Of a stretch of 64,000 nucleotides of DNA, positions 1 to 13,300 are shown piece by piece. Source of the stretch: Oxyruncus cristatus (lineage: Eukaryota; Chordata; Aves; Passeriformes; Cotingidae); assembly GCA_013399855.1 (NCBI GenBank), contig VXAY01002187.1:669609-733608 (forward strand), read 5' to 3'. The translations under genes and the position numbers were made by a program. Each line of letters begins with the position of its first letter. Position 1 is the first letter of the stretch. Below the pieces are notes generated by a model, which saw only the letters and a program-made list of their open reading frames with translations, was not told where the DNA came from and did not search any database.

Positions 1-3000
1 CCAACTCGTTAGCTGGCCAAAGCCAGCACCTGTCCTCATTTTTCCTAGCAGGCTGTTTTTAATTCACAGTCCCGAAGTATCCCTTCCATCAGTCCGAGGT
101 TAAGTTGCTGCTTTTTCCAGGCAATAGATAAAAAAATTAGGTTGACAAATGAGTTTAGCATATGACCATCATGCATCAGTTATTTTTTTAAAAAAAGAGT
201 AACTGGAAGGTCCCTCTACAGCTTGTTTGTCTTGCCCATATGGGAAACGGAATTTAAATTACCACATTGCTTTAGGAGCAGTTTGTAATCCCATATAGTG
301 AAGTCATGTGTTTTTCAAGGGATGGAAACAGCAGATAATAAGAGTTTCTGCAGTTAGTATGATATCAAGTGTGATGGCAAGATACACTTTAAAGTATTCT
401 TGTGGTAGATGGAAATGTGCAGACAGAGAAGCAGCAGTTCTACTTTCCTGGGAAAAGAAAATGAAGAACTTCTATTAGCTTGCTTCTGTTTGCAGTATGT
501 CTTCCCAGATACCTGCTGCTTGATTCATGTTCTCACCAAAAAGATGGAATAATTTCCCAGAGCCTGTAACAGGCTTACCTTTATGAAGAGTATGAGGTTT
601 TCACTTGGTTTTTGGTTTGGGGGTTTTTTTCAGTACTTTTCTGCCTTTTTTGATTTGAAAACTCCTTATTTTTTTTCCAACTTACTGACATGCTTCCTAG
701 TTTAAGGTCTCTGAACATTGGGGTTTCATGGACCACAATCTGAAAACTGTTGTAATGTGAGGCAGGACAATGCTGTATATTCATTTTGCTATAGGAATTG
801 TTAATGGAATAATGCCATCTGAAAATTGTGTTTCCAATCATATATGATAGTAAAAATAGGAAAGATAATAGACCTTTAGCTGTGAACTATGATGCTCTTG
901 TTCTAAATGCTGTACAATTACAGAAAAAAAGGTCAGTCCCAGCACAAAAGAGTTTAGACTTCCGAGAGGTGGCTGCAGGCTGGTGGAGGAATGAGTAAAA
1001 GAAAACAATAGGACCATAACTGCTCAGAAAGTGACAAAAAGACATTGCCCAGATAATTTTGAGGTGGATTTTTCTAAAGCTTTGGGTGTTCATTGGATTA
1101 ATTAATTTGATGCATTACAAAATTCCTGGCAAATTTCTTCTAGAACTGCATCATTCGTTACTTTTAATGCATCTGTACACCTTGATGTCTCCATTAAAAA
1201 ATACTGTTATTAAGGAAGAAACCAATATCTGTGAGCCCTACACTTACAATTGTACTGAATTATAGACTTTAAAAAAAAAAAATTTCAAGCATTTTGAGTA
1301 AATATTGTTGAATAATATACTCTCTGAAAGAAATAGCTTATGAGGAATAGAAAATGACAACACACATGCCATAGGGGCCACACTGCTATACATTTCTCAT
1401 TTGTTGATTACTCTTTGGCCATCTTTGATAACAGTGGTGCAGAATTACAGTACAAGTTTTGCCAACAACCCGAAGACTACAATCTGTGTCAACAAATCTT
1501 TGTGTATCACTAATATTCTCTTCTCTTTTTCTAGATTTTTTTTCCCTAAGCATGAAAAAAATAAAAAAGCCTTCTCTTTTTAAAATATTGGTTTCCTTTA
1601 AAGGATTATTTCCTCTGCTTCTGGAAGCTGACAGGGAGCAAACCACTTCTAAATCAAGCTTCAAACCGGTACTGTAATAAAAAGAAGAGTTTGTTTGTAC
1701 CAGACATTTGTAAATATGTAACTGACACTCATGCTATAACAATAAGCAATCCCAAAAAACCCAGGGAGCTGCCAGAATAAACAAATTTGCAGTGAGCTCT
1801 ATCCAATACTATATATCCATCAGGGTCAGTCCCCTCAGTGGTGGTCAAAATAACAGCTCCGGGACCAGCTGGAGTTCTGTAATGCAGCAATCATCTCCTG
1901 CTTTTGCCTTTTCCTTCCTACTGTGCAGTCTTCCAGGGGGATCCCTAGGCGTGGGCAGGTTGTGAGCTATAGCAATGTTGTCCAAACAATAAGCCTGAGG
2001 GTTGGTGGCAGTTCCAAAGCTTCTAGAATTACTGGGATTTGAATACACAGAGAACCAAGGTGAGAGGCATGGTGCTTCCAGGGGACATAGGCTCAACAAT
2101 TTAGGTTTTGAGGGACCAGATCACTCAAACAGGCCTTCCCTATTTGTGTCATTATTGTGAGGTCATGGCTGAGGAACAAACAGAGCACATTTGCCCTTCC
2201 TCAGCTCTTGGCAATTGGGTGGGATACCATTAAGGTTCATGTTTTTTGCAATAGCATGTAATTACATTTTAAGGCATCTTTCACCCTGTACCCACCGTTT
2301 CAAGCTCTGGGCTGGCTCCCACCCCTGCCACCTCCGTCTTTTCCTTTGCTTTCCCTTTGCTTCCTGCATTGTGGCCTTGAGCAACCTCTGTGCGAGGCTG
2401 ACAGAGCAGTAAGAGGGGGCTGCAGCCAACATTTGCTGCACGTCAGTAACTGATAGCAGTCACGTAAAGTTGAAGCAGAAACAAAAGGTAAGAATGGATA
2501 TGGAGTCTGTGTTGTACTGTAAGCACTCTCGGCTAGTGGTGAGCATGTGGAAAGCTGTGTTAGCTAATAAAGCACTTGAGCTGAAAGTGTCCGTTCATCT
2601 CAGTGAAATGCTAGGATTTAAACGAGAGAACACAGAGCTTGAGACTAACTCTGTTCCTTCAGTTCTGTCTAACGCAGCAAAAGAAAGGTGCCGTACCTCA
2701 GACTGGTGAGCTAGGTAAGAAACCATAACTCTATTATTACTGTGATTTAAAACAAAATTGATGATGCCTATGTGTGCAGTGAAACTGTGTCTAGTGCAAA
2801 AAAAAAAATCCAAACCAACTGCATTCCCTTTGTCAGTCCCTCCATCCTTTTGTCAGGTCAGATTGCTTGGGTGAGGGGGAAGAGCTTTTTCTTCCCCATT
2901 GTGGACAGTTATTTTCAGAACACGTGACTGACGATTCAAAGAACTAGGTTTCTTTGGTTTTTGTAAATATGGTCTTGATATTACATAACTCTCCTACCAT

Positions 3001-4210
3001 TTAAGTTTTTGACATTTAGAGAATTGATCTTAAGACTCCTAAAAGCCTTAGCTTAGAGTCTCTGTTATATGAGTTTCTGCTGGCTTTGACCTTCAGGATT
3101 TTTTTTTTAAATGGGTTTCCTAGAAGGAAAGGAAAGTGGAAGGGATGAAAAATACAAATTTTGTTTGATAGCATTTGCTTTTCCAAGTGAGGGTGATGAT
3201 GCGAAGCTCTCAAGCAAATGCAGAGAGGCTGGTGACAAAGAGCAGTTTAGGAATGTTTTTCTCAGCCTCTGCCCAAGATATTTTATGGTGTTTGATGAAG
3301 GCTTTCTTGCTGTTGTTGAGACAATGAGCAAGAAAGTCAGAATATGCAGAAGAAGGCTTGAATTCCTGTGAATTGTGGCTTAGGTGTCAGATGCCATCAG
3401 ACATTAGATGTTAAAAGTATTGTACAGAAGTAAGTAGATAAATCTATTATTTTAATTGTTTTCATTAAAAAATGTTAAAAATCATAAATACTATAGGTCG
3501 CAAACAACATGAGACAAAGCAAATAGAACAGTAATAGATACCCACTTTATACTGTAAATCAAATATACGCTGTTATAGAGTAAAAATCCATTATTTTTAG
3601 GAAAGCTAATAAGTATTTCCAAAGAGATGTTGAGGCTATTCTAAGCTAATAGGAAAACTATTTGAATTGTTCAGCAACAACATCTTCCGTACTTGTGTCA
3701 TGACAGCAGATTTCTGAAATGTTATTGAGCCAAAGTCATTCTTAATTCCTGTGATGAGTGACATAGGGAGTGAGAGCAATTATCCCCAAATTTAGCTGCT
3801 CTTTTATTCTCAAACTGATGTATATTTTCATAAAACAGTAACTGAATGGCTTCTAAGCAATCAAACTTCAGTATTACAAAACTGCTTGCATGCTACTGAG
3901 TTCAGCTATGTGGCTCAGTATTTGTGGTGCGCAAGGAACTGCCTGTGCCTATTGTTTTTGTTCCAAGATTATATCTCTGAAGGCTTTGGCAGTCTCTGTT
4001 GAAGTCATTGGGCTCTGAAAATGTTCACAACTTTGAAAATCAACATAACAAAGGCCTACCCACCAAATATTGCAAATAACAGTAACTAAACCTTTTCATT
4101 TTATAGAAACACCAGTGCAATTAGGAGACCATTCCATCCTCCAGATGTACGTCTGTTTGAGCAAAGTGTTACCAGAAATAAGTAACAAAGGTATCAAGAC
4201 AATTGTTCAA
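1..4210. other. 3' flank of DKK2, no gene recognised
   Basis: AT-rich sequence with scattered short homopolymer runs, for example A runs near 1270 and 2798. Open frames are all under 95 codons, overlap each other on both strands and resemble no protein I know. Regulatory elements could be present but cannot be told from sequence alone. Confidence 0.6.
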
Positions 4211-4241
4211 CAACCACAACCAGTATTTTGCAATATTTATT
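4211..4241 (-). terminator. Candidate distal poly(A) signal with GT-rich downstream element
   Basis: On the minus strand AATAAA lies at 4241-4236, and the sequence CTGGTTGTGGTTGTTG begins at 4223, about a dozen bases further downstream. A hexamer followed closely by a G/T-rich element is the standard arrangement of a vertebrate cleavage and polyadenylation site. Another AATAAA at 3808-3803 is an alternative. Confidence 0.45.
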
Positions 4242-6666
4242 GCGCTCTGCAGGAGTTTTCCTGGGATCAAAACTTGGATGGTTTTAGCAACAGCATTTTC
4301 AGTTGTGTCACATGGATTGTTTCATGTTATTAGAGCTGAATGCTGTAATTTGCCATTTAAGAATTGACAGTTATAAATTTTGTAGCAGTACATTTGCATG
4401 CTGTAGCCTATAGCAAAATGCTGTGTAACTTGAATATCACCTTTATCCATCATGAGTCCCTCTGGTATGTATCACTGTCCAGGAAACATGTCTGGACATC
4501 TTCCCTATTTAACCTGGTTGATTTGACATTATGCAACCATGTGCATTATTTTCAAAACATGTTCTTGAGTGTTTGGGTGTAAACCGACCCAAGAGAAGCA
4601 TATAGATAGTTGTCACTTAAGCCAGTTTTGCAGAAATTATGCACAAGGATTTTTATGATGACCTTCATGTGTTTTACAAAAACTCAGCCCACATAGCGCT
4701 CTGAGACACAAATACAATCAAATGCTTTTACTTGTATAGCTAAAATATATGTGGGTGGGGCTTTTTTCAACTGATTTGCATGTTTTTCCAGAAAGAACTA
4801 CTCTTTTTAAGCAGCAGGAAAGGAAAAGAACATGGGTAAAATATTTGGGGAGGAATGGGAAAGAACATTTAATATATTTAATCTTATTATACATTTTTCT
4901 ACATTAAAGTCAACAGGCTGCAAATATATTTTGCTACAAAGCTTTGTGTAAGAAATATCTCTATAAGAAAATACATCTCATTAAACATTTCCTGTAAATA
5001 AATTATCCCAAATAACTATGTTCTGCAATAGAAAAACAGGGAGTAGACCAATGATAGGAAGAGCTAAAAATTTCTGAGGCCCCATTTCTGCAACCCCCCT
5101 GCTCAGGCTGGGTTTCATTTTCTTTTATATGTAATGACAATGAGAGCACTAAAGTTCCTCTGCTGAGTATGTGCTGCATCAGTGTAAATAAAACTTGCAA
5201 AACTGGTTCACGGAGTTTTTCAGTATCTTGAAATATCTGAGCCTTATTCCTGTTCCAGTTACATAGAAAACACTCCAAAATAAGCAGAGTTGCAATGATA
5301 GGACTCCAAGATAAAGCTCTGACTGAGACTTAAAAAACAGAAGACCCTGTCTCTGAGCATCCCTCTAGGTCAATAAAAGGTAACTCCAGTAGGGAAAGAG
5401 GTGTGTGAAATATTCTTCTTATTCAGACTCTTACAAAAGATAAAGGCAATGTAGCTGAGGTCTGTGTTCTAATTAGGAAGGCTGAGTCTGGTGGTGGAGC
5501 TAAGCTATAGCTTTAAAGCATCCCACTGGTGCAAAAAGATAACGGGTAAAGGTGACATGGTTTTCAAAGTTAAACCACATACTGGTCTACCCAGGTTGTT
5601 CAGAACTGAATAAACAGAAAAGTCCATTGTATTACAGAACATGAAAATGGATAATTATAAATGGCTAATTACAACTTAGCAGTAGGTCAATTACAGAATC
5701 AGGCTCCTTTAAAATAATATCTTTCTCTTAACCAAAGTCTATACAAAGGAATACTTGCAAATAAGTAAAACTAAAAAGGTTTGAAAAGACCTGGGAGACA
5801 AAGCAAGGGACAGAGGCTGTCCTTTTTTAAGCAGTACACAAACAATATAGGGTTGGCAGCTGTTTCTACAGTCTATGTACTTCCATCATTCCTGCCAGAA
5901 CACTCCAGAACGAGAGGACATCGAGTTCAGGCTGAATACATGCTGGAGGCTGGTATGCTGTGACATCACATGATGTTTAGCAAGTCATTTGTGATCATAT
6001 AATCTTCTTACTTTGTTTTCTGCAGGAGAGGAGGTGCTCACAAGACCCAACTCCTTTTTTCTTCACTGTCTCTAAGAACAAATCCATTATACTGCTGCAG
6101 AGTGCCATCAGTAGCCTGTTGCTACTAATAAAATGTAAAAATTTGAGTTTGTAGCGGTATGCTCTAAACACCTCAACAAATGTCTGTATCATCTATTATA
6201 ACAGCAACAGAGAAATGACTTCATAGCTCTTCATGTTAGGCACTTCAACACTCTGCTATTTCCTTTGGAAATGTCTATAATGCAAGAATGCTTAGGCAAG
6301 GAAAGTATATTTAGGACTAATGAGGAACTGCCTATATATAATTCTGGATTCAGCATGCACACATATTTTCTTCATCTGTTCAACCCAATGTGTATTAGCA
6401 GTAAACTGAGGCAAATACAAGTGATTAAATGCCAGACTATGACATTGAACTACATAAAGAGTTTCAATTTACCCATGTATAGGAAACAAAACCCTATTTA
6501 AATGCCTCCTCTTAGAGAAACTGCTGCTTTCTTGAAATTTTGAGATGGCAAGTTTTTACCGCCTTCATAAGGGCCTGCAAAACATAGCACTCTTGTCCTG
6601 CAGGAGTGCTTTCTCTGCTGAAGTGTCAGCCCTGAATGACAAGGGCATGTGGACATTCACAGTAAC

Positions 6667-6672
6667 TTTATT
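6667..6672 (-). terminator. Candidate proximal poly(A) signal (AATAAA)
   Basis: Minus-strand AATAAA about 455 nt after the DKK2 stop codon. The downstream sequence is only moderately G/T-rich, so this is a weaker candidate than the one at 4241-4236. It may mark an alternative short 3' UTR. Confidence 0.25.
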
Positions 6673-7125
6673 TCAATTTCTTACACCTGCAATGTGCCCA
6701 ATCATGTGTCGACAGATGAGTCTTCCTGGCATGCACTGCTTCCTATAGGAGTACAACGTATACGACTTATTTAGCAGTCATTACCACACTGGAAATCCAC
6801 TCTAGCCCTAACACTGAACCCCTGAAACATCACGGGACAATACAGCAAAGTAAGTGACATTCACTTCCACTCTACTTGTTTGCATACTAGCATTTCCCAC
6901 AAACCGTAGAAGTTATTTACAGAAGAACTGGACAGTAGATGAACTCCAGCTGCACTTGTGTTTACCACCAGCTCAAAAAGAAATGCATTTGGTGTGACTT
7001 CTACTCCTACTCTAACTGTTACTTTAGCCATTCCACTTCCATTTGCAGTCCTCTTTTTCCACCATGCCATGATGCATTAAACACATAAAGCCACAGTCAC
7101 TTATTCCTGTCTTCCCAATCCTCAT

Positions 7126-7376
7126 TCAGATTTTCTGGCACACATGAAGTCTTGATTTAGAAGAGGAGGTCGCATCCTTCCATACTTTACATGACAGCCC
7201 CTTGGCACAGTCACATCGTTGGAAAATCTCCAGTCCATGGGACCCTTTCTTGCGCTGTTTGGTGCACACCTCCCCCTGATGCAACACAGGCTTGCAAATT
7301 TTGGTCCAGAAATGGCGAGCACAGCAGTGTCCCTCTATACAGTCTGATGACCTTAGGCAGGGGTCGCCTTCGTGTC
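7126..7376 (-). CDS. DKK2: DKK2 coding exon 4 (cysteine-rich domain 2, C-terminus, stop)
   Basis: Encodes the remainder of codon 187 to residue 269 and the TGA stop (251 nt). The acceptor is TTGCTCTTTTTAG at 7377. It contains the whole CRD2, the colipase-like domain that binds LRP5/6 and Kremen, with all ten cysteines and the strings [49 protein letters not shown] and [16 protein letters not shown]. It ends LHVCQKI, the usual DKK2 C-terminus. Compared with the human protein as I recall it there are three changes: F to H at residue 203 (CIEGHCC), Y to S at 257 and A to S at 261. The residues known from DKK1-LRP6 structures to bind the receptor are unchanged. Confidence 0.97.
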
Positions 7377-10300
7377 CTAAAAAGAGCAACCAAACTATTT
7401 TACTATTTCACAGGAAAACAGGAAAGTACAGATGGAGTGCAGACTGATGCAAATGAAACTCAGAAAAAGGAGAGGTGATATTTCTATCTGTGGCTATTTG
7501 AAGGATGTAGGCACAAGAGAAGATATTAATGAGGAAGGTTCCAGGGAGGAATTACTGAGACCTACCATAAGACTTAGTAAGGAGAAATTCAGCTACAGAA
7601 TTGTAAGCAGAAGTACAAGTGTTCAATTACATGGCTGTTACAAGAGGAGGATGTGTGCAATCTTGCACAACTGATAAAATGGATTGTCAGTCCACATCTG
7701 ATACAGAGAAGAAAGCAGATGCTGTTTCAATCACAGGAACTGTTGGTTGACATTACATCACTTTCTGAGTCATGCTGTGAATTCTCACAACAGACATGCA
7801 CTCCCTGTGACATTACTGCCTATTTCTGGTTGACATTGCTGTATCTTAGGAGCAATAGCATGGTTCCTGACATGAAGGAACAAAGCAATGTAGTCTAAAT
7901 GTGATCTTACCTTTTATGTGCGACAGCTTGGAGCGTGGCCTCCCTAGGTTGTGCCATCCCAAATCCTTGCTAGGATAATGACCATTCTTCTTGTTGCGTG
8001 GCCCTTCTAGAGCAGGGATGTGGGGTGTAAGGATGCTTTCAGTCACTGGTATGCAAATACCTGCAAGGAAAAGGTGATCACTCAAAAATCTGGATAAGAG
8101 GAAAAGCTACAGAGAGACGTACACTGACCAGGATCAGGACCATGAAAGGACTAGGACTTGGCCTCAGTGATGCTCAGCTCTAATCACACATTCATCTCTG
8201 ATTCCTGGCACTTAACTTCACCACAGCTCCACTTCATTCACTGTCAAACAGTCTCGCTGTCACCCTGGCTGTACTGTCTGAGCACCTGGAGACTTCCTTA
8301 TAGACACCTCTCTCCAGTCTCCAGAGGAGAGTGTGCAAATGCAAACAGTTTGGTTATAACCCTCCCCAGGGAGAGTAGATCAAGGATTCATCAAGTCTCC
8401 TTTTCTTCCTTAAAGTATGACTTCTGTGCAGTCTTCCAGTGAACCAAACCACATTAAATGTAGAGCTGTGATTTTAGGCAGCAGCAGCATTTTTGGGTTT
8501 CCCCACCACAAAATGTGAAAAAGTCTGGTAGTACATAAGCCCTAAACATAGAAATACTTTTAAAGAAAATTAGGTGCTGTGGAACAAAGTAGAAAATTGG
8601 GTTTTCTTGGTTTAGAAAAAGAAGTGCCGTCACCCAGAAAAAAAAAAAAAATGCTGTTGCTGGGAACACACGGAGAAATACATGCTATCAAACTGCTGCT
8701 TTTACAAAGGAAACCCAAGAAATGACTGATATACCATTGTTGCAGCGGTTCCCAGGGCAGCACATGCCATCTCTGTGGCAGCGCTTCTTCTTCCTCCGGC
8801 ACACCATGCATGCAGACGTTGCTTGATGAGGACTGTGACAGTATCTCCCAACTTCACATTCCTTATCATTAGTACAAGGGTAGGCCTGGTGGGTAAAAGA
8901 AAGGTTTACATTGAAGCAGTCCTTTGAGCAATGAATGTATACAACCCATAAAAAACCAACCAAACAACAAAAAAAACCCCAACCACCCCCTCCCAAAAAA
9001 AAAAAACAAGCAAGCAAACAAAACCCAAGAAAACAAACTACGTCCAAACAAACAAAGAAACTGATAGTTGAGATAACAATTCACGGGAGATGGGAGACAC
9101 AGCTAGGGATGCTTCTCTGCAGCCATAGAACAATCTTTAAGCTCACACTAGTGCTGGTCAACAGCTTAAAGAATAAGCTTGCTCGTGGTTTCATCTCTCC
9201 TTGTCTCAAACATATGTTGGCACAAGAGATCTCATATTTTTGTGGATTCAGGCCTCTGATTCATGGACAAGAGCTTTAAACTCCACAGTGAAGAATCAAT
9301 AGAGCCATAAAAGTCAGTAAAAATACTGAAACACACCCTCCAACAGGTAACATTTTGTTTTAAACTACAAGGAGGCATTTTTCCTTTGACAGTTTTCAAA
9401 CACACCAATTGATAATAAGTTCACTGTTGTCACAGTGAATATCTACATCACACTGGTACAATTGTCTTTGCAACTGCTCTATTCCCCACTGGCCTACAGC
9501 AGTGAGACTTCTTGGAAGTGAACAAACATCACTGGTTAGCCTTTCTCTTTGATAACCTTTACTTTGCTTCTGGTCTTAGTATAGTCCTTGCCACCTGCCA
9601 CACAACACTCTATGGTATGCAGCATGGAATATATTATAGAGCACAAATGCCTTGTGTGTATAATTCCCTGCAAGCAGATACATGTGTATACAATTCTTCC
9701 ATATTCACCAAAACCAGCATTAACTTACAGGAAAACTGAATTAAAACAAAAAGCCAAACAAGCAAACAAAAGGAAAACACCACACACACACACACCATAA
9801 AACCAAAAAACAAACAAACAAACAAAACCACAAAACCAAAAAAGTCCTAAGACGTGAAAGCACTGCACTCTCCCATAAAGACAGAGAAAGAAAAGTTTGT
9901 TCCTACAAAAGGAAAAGACATGATGCTTGAAGGAGATGTAACAACACACACTGCCACATTCCAGAATTCCTTCTGCTGACTCCCACACAGCTACAGCTAT
10001 GCTGTCTGAATCTAATTTGACTGCCTATTGAATTAATCATAGATTTTTTTTCCATTCCTCAAAATTATACTTAAGGAATTTGTTTGGATAAAAAAGATGA
10101 CTATAAATTTTGAGCACTTCCTGGAAAATTATGTTTACACTTTTTCAACTAATTTTATTCAACATTTTAAATAAATCAAACTATTGCTTTTACTGTTTCC
10201 AAAATGATATTTGCAATTAATTGTTCACCCCAAACAAAAAGCTCAACTGTCTAATTTTCAGTGTAGGGTGATTACTTTTCTAATAATAACATTTTAAATC

Positions 10301-13300
10301 AAAAGAAGAACTTTGAGGGCATTGAGAATTTGCTTAGAAGATTGTTCTTTCAGATGAAGAAAATCTTGTTTCTCTATATTCATGCCATTCAGTTGAGAAT
10401 CACAGAAGAAACAAGAGGTTTGATAAGAAAACCAAACAAGTTTCTCTAGTGTCAGTAGTGGAAGGGCAAACCAAGCCATTTCCCATGTGACTTCATGAGT
10501 TGCTTTCTTTGTCAAAATTTACTTTACAGTACCAAAACTCCTGGCTGGATATTTCCCAAGTGCTGTTGCCTCATTATTTCTGCCCTCTGAATGTGTGTCT
10601 TTGAGAATTATTCCAGGGTGTTTGGAGTAATCTGAAGTATGTGTAAATCTTTCTCCCTTTAGAACAAACATCCTCAAGAGGATGAACATCAAAGAAGGCC
10701 AGGCCTTGTAAGTTAGGAGTATCAATAAAAGACAAGCTCTCACCCTTTTGGTACTAGCAGATTCTACCCATTCTAGCAAAGCAGAACTAAAGCACACTCC
10801 CCTCAATCTCATCATTCCTTTCCTTTATTTTTTCAGAAAGAAATAAATAAAACTGACTCACAATTTATAATACAGTTACCATAAAAGTAAGACTTCCCTT
10901 ACTTAAAAGATACCTTACTAATGTAAGGATTGTACAATGCAAAAAAAAAAAGGATTTTATATAGATTTGTGCAGGGTTATACTGAACTTGGAAAATACTA
11001 ACTCTGCTAGCTGGGGAAAATGCAAATAAAAAACAGATGGACTTGCTAAAACCTGGAGATGAAGGCATTTTAGACCCTTGTCTGTCATCAAGACCTTCAT
11101 AATCACATCTTTTTTCCAATATGGGCATGTGGTATACACCTGCAACTTGTCAGCAAGAAGCCTACTTGCAGTTTTATTTTGGTTCCTCAAATAGCTTATT
11201 AAAAAAAGAGTTCCCTGATCCTGAATGGTGCTAATGAATGCTCTCACATACCATATCTAGCAATTGTTTTACTTTTGGCTTTTAAGCTGAGTGACGTGTA
11301 AAAAATATTTTAAGATACACACCTAATTGTCAACTCAAAGCTCTGTCTTTAAGAATGGTAAAAGTAACAAAAGACAACTTGATATTAAAAATTGCTAAGA
11401 GAAGCAACACAACCCAACCTTTATTCCAAATCTAGAGCCCATTCCTATTTAAAGATGATACCTTTTAAATTAAAAAATAAGCCAAAATACTGAAAATTGT
11501 CTTACATGTAGCTCAGACAACAACTAGCAAGTCCATTCAAAAACCCAAAAGATCAGGTGCCAGCCAGCCAGCTGCCTGAAAAACGCTCTTGCAAATGCCC
11601 GATGCCATCAACTGCCTTGATCTACCAAAACCACCATCCATTAGTAGCCTAGCTATCAACCACAGGGAGCTTGAAACAAAAATACCTGCATAGCTTTGTG
11701 TCTCTTTCCTACTCACTAGATATTCATTGGAATAATTTCTGCTCCCAGCAAAGTAAATTCTATTGCTCTCATTACGAAAACACAAAAATAACATAATATA
11801 GTGTGTCCATTGGCTTGACTAAGAGGAGTGAAAATGCCTCCATAATTGTCCCATTGTTGGCAGTTGCTGGGCCAATCTAGGTATACTTGTTTTTTAAATA
11901 TAAAGAAAACATACTTGTAAAAATGTACATGTAAACAATTGTCTATGCATAAGTCAAGGTTTTCAAAATCTCCTACACAGTGCCTGGAACAGTCTTTACG
12001 TTTAGAGAATTGCAGAGAACATTTCCTATATAGAACACAAAGACACAGATCAGTCCCAGATGGAGAGGGAAAAAGCAAGCTGTAAACCAGCTCTACTTCC
12101 CCAGCAATGATAACTAATTTTATAAGGCACATCATCCCTTCACATTCTTCAGCTATACATATCATTTTCTGGTTGTAAATCTCTATCCACTAAACACAGC
12201 TTTGATATCATGGGAAACCAGATGAAACTGAGATAAAATATGTAGCACTCCCTGAAGCTGCATTTGAACAATCTTAATTAGTTTTTTTATCCCAGATTAC
12301 AGGCAATCAAGTCACCCGTAGCATGACATAAACTAGATTTGCCTGTGATAATGAGTCACATTTTCAGAATGTGTTGTCTGATCAAGAGCATTGTTTACTG
12401 ACATGTTTTTTCATCAGTCGTTCCAATTACTTCTGGATCCTTGAATAAGAGATACTGCTGAATGCTTGTCCAAAAAACATACAGCAAAGATGTACTGGGT
12501 TTTTTTCAATGCTGGAGGATTCAGTCTAGGTATTGAAATGGGTGCTGCTCATGCTGTGCCAAGATGTTGCCTGTATCAGTCCACCAAGACTAAGCTTTGT
12601 CAGTCAAGTCACAGCAAAATGGAAATGTTAAACTTTTGGAGAGAGAGAACATAAATCTCCCTTCCTTTTATATTCAAAATTCTAAGAATGCATGATAGAA
12701 ACACTCAAGGAAAATGATGGAGATGCCAGAGGAGAAAAACTGAGGATCTTTATTGTTGAACAAGTCCTTCCAGGCTACTGAAGATCTTCTTTTTAACTTC
12801 ACAGAAAGGCTGAGTAAGGAACTGACTGTATTGATTTTGTGACTAAGTGGGTAATGTCATTCCCAAGATTTGGGAAGCGTGCAGCAGTGAGGTTTATGTC
12901 TATGCTTGTCTTCCCCTTTTGATAGAGGTGATCTCATTTAGCACCTTTTCTCAGTGCAATGAGGTTTTCCTGATATTTTTGCTGGAGTCATTTGCTATCA
13001 CACGTATGAACCATAGAGTTTCACTGAAAGCCGCAGCAATACTAAGTGGTGAGACTGTTGTGCTAAAAAGTCAAACAGTTTGAATCTCTCTGTCTGACAC
13101 TATAAAATATAATGAAGAAGTGCTTGAGGGGGAGAGCAAGGCAGATGTTGTGATGTGCTGAATGGTGAGGGGACTGATGGTAGACATACTTTACTGAGCT
13201 TTGCAAGATAAGGCCTTGAGTTTCAGCATGGCCTTCAGCAAATATTTGAAGACAGTATTCCTGGCCAGTGTCTTAGTCACCAGGCTCTCATTTGTTCATA

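Larger units (their letters stand above)
4211..7125 (-). other. DKK2: Probable DKK2 3' UTR
   Basis: AT-rich non-coding sequence immediately after the DKK2 stop, with no recognisable second gene on either strand. The extent is inferred from the poly(A) signal candidate at 4241-4236, giving a 3' UTR of about 2.9 kb. A nearer AATAAA at 6672-6667, some 455 nt after the stop, could give a short isoform. Short open frames in this stretch show no family resemblance and are taken as chance. Confidence 0.45.

Noticed and set aside
11716..12165. 149-codon open frame on the minus strand
   Set aside because: No recognisable family and ordinary AT-rich composition inside intron 1, with no splice or promoter support. 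Chance is the simplest reading.
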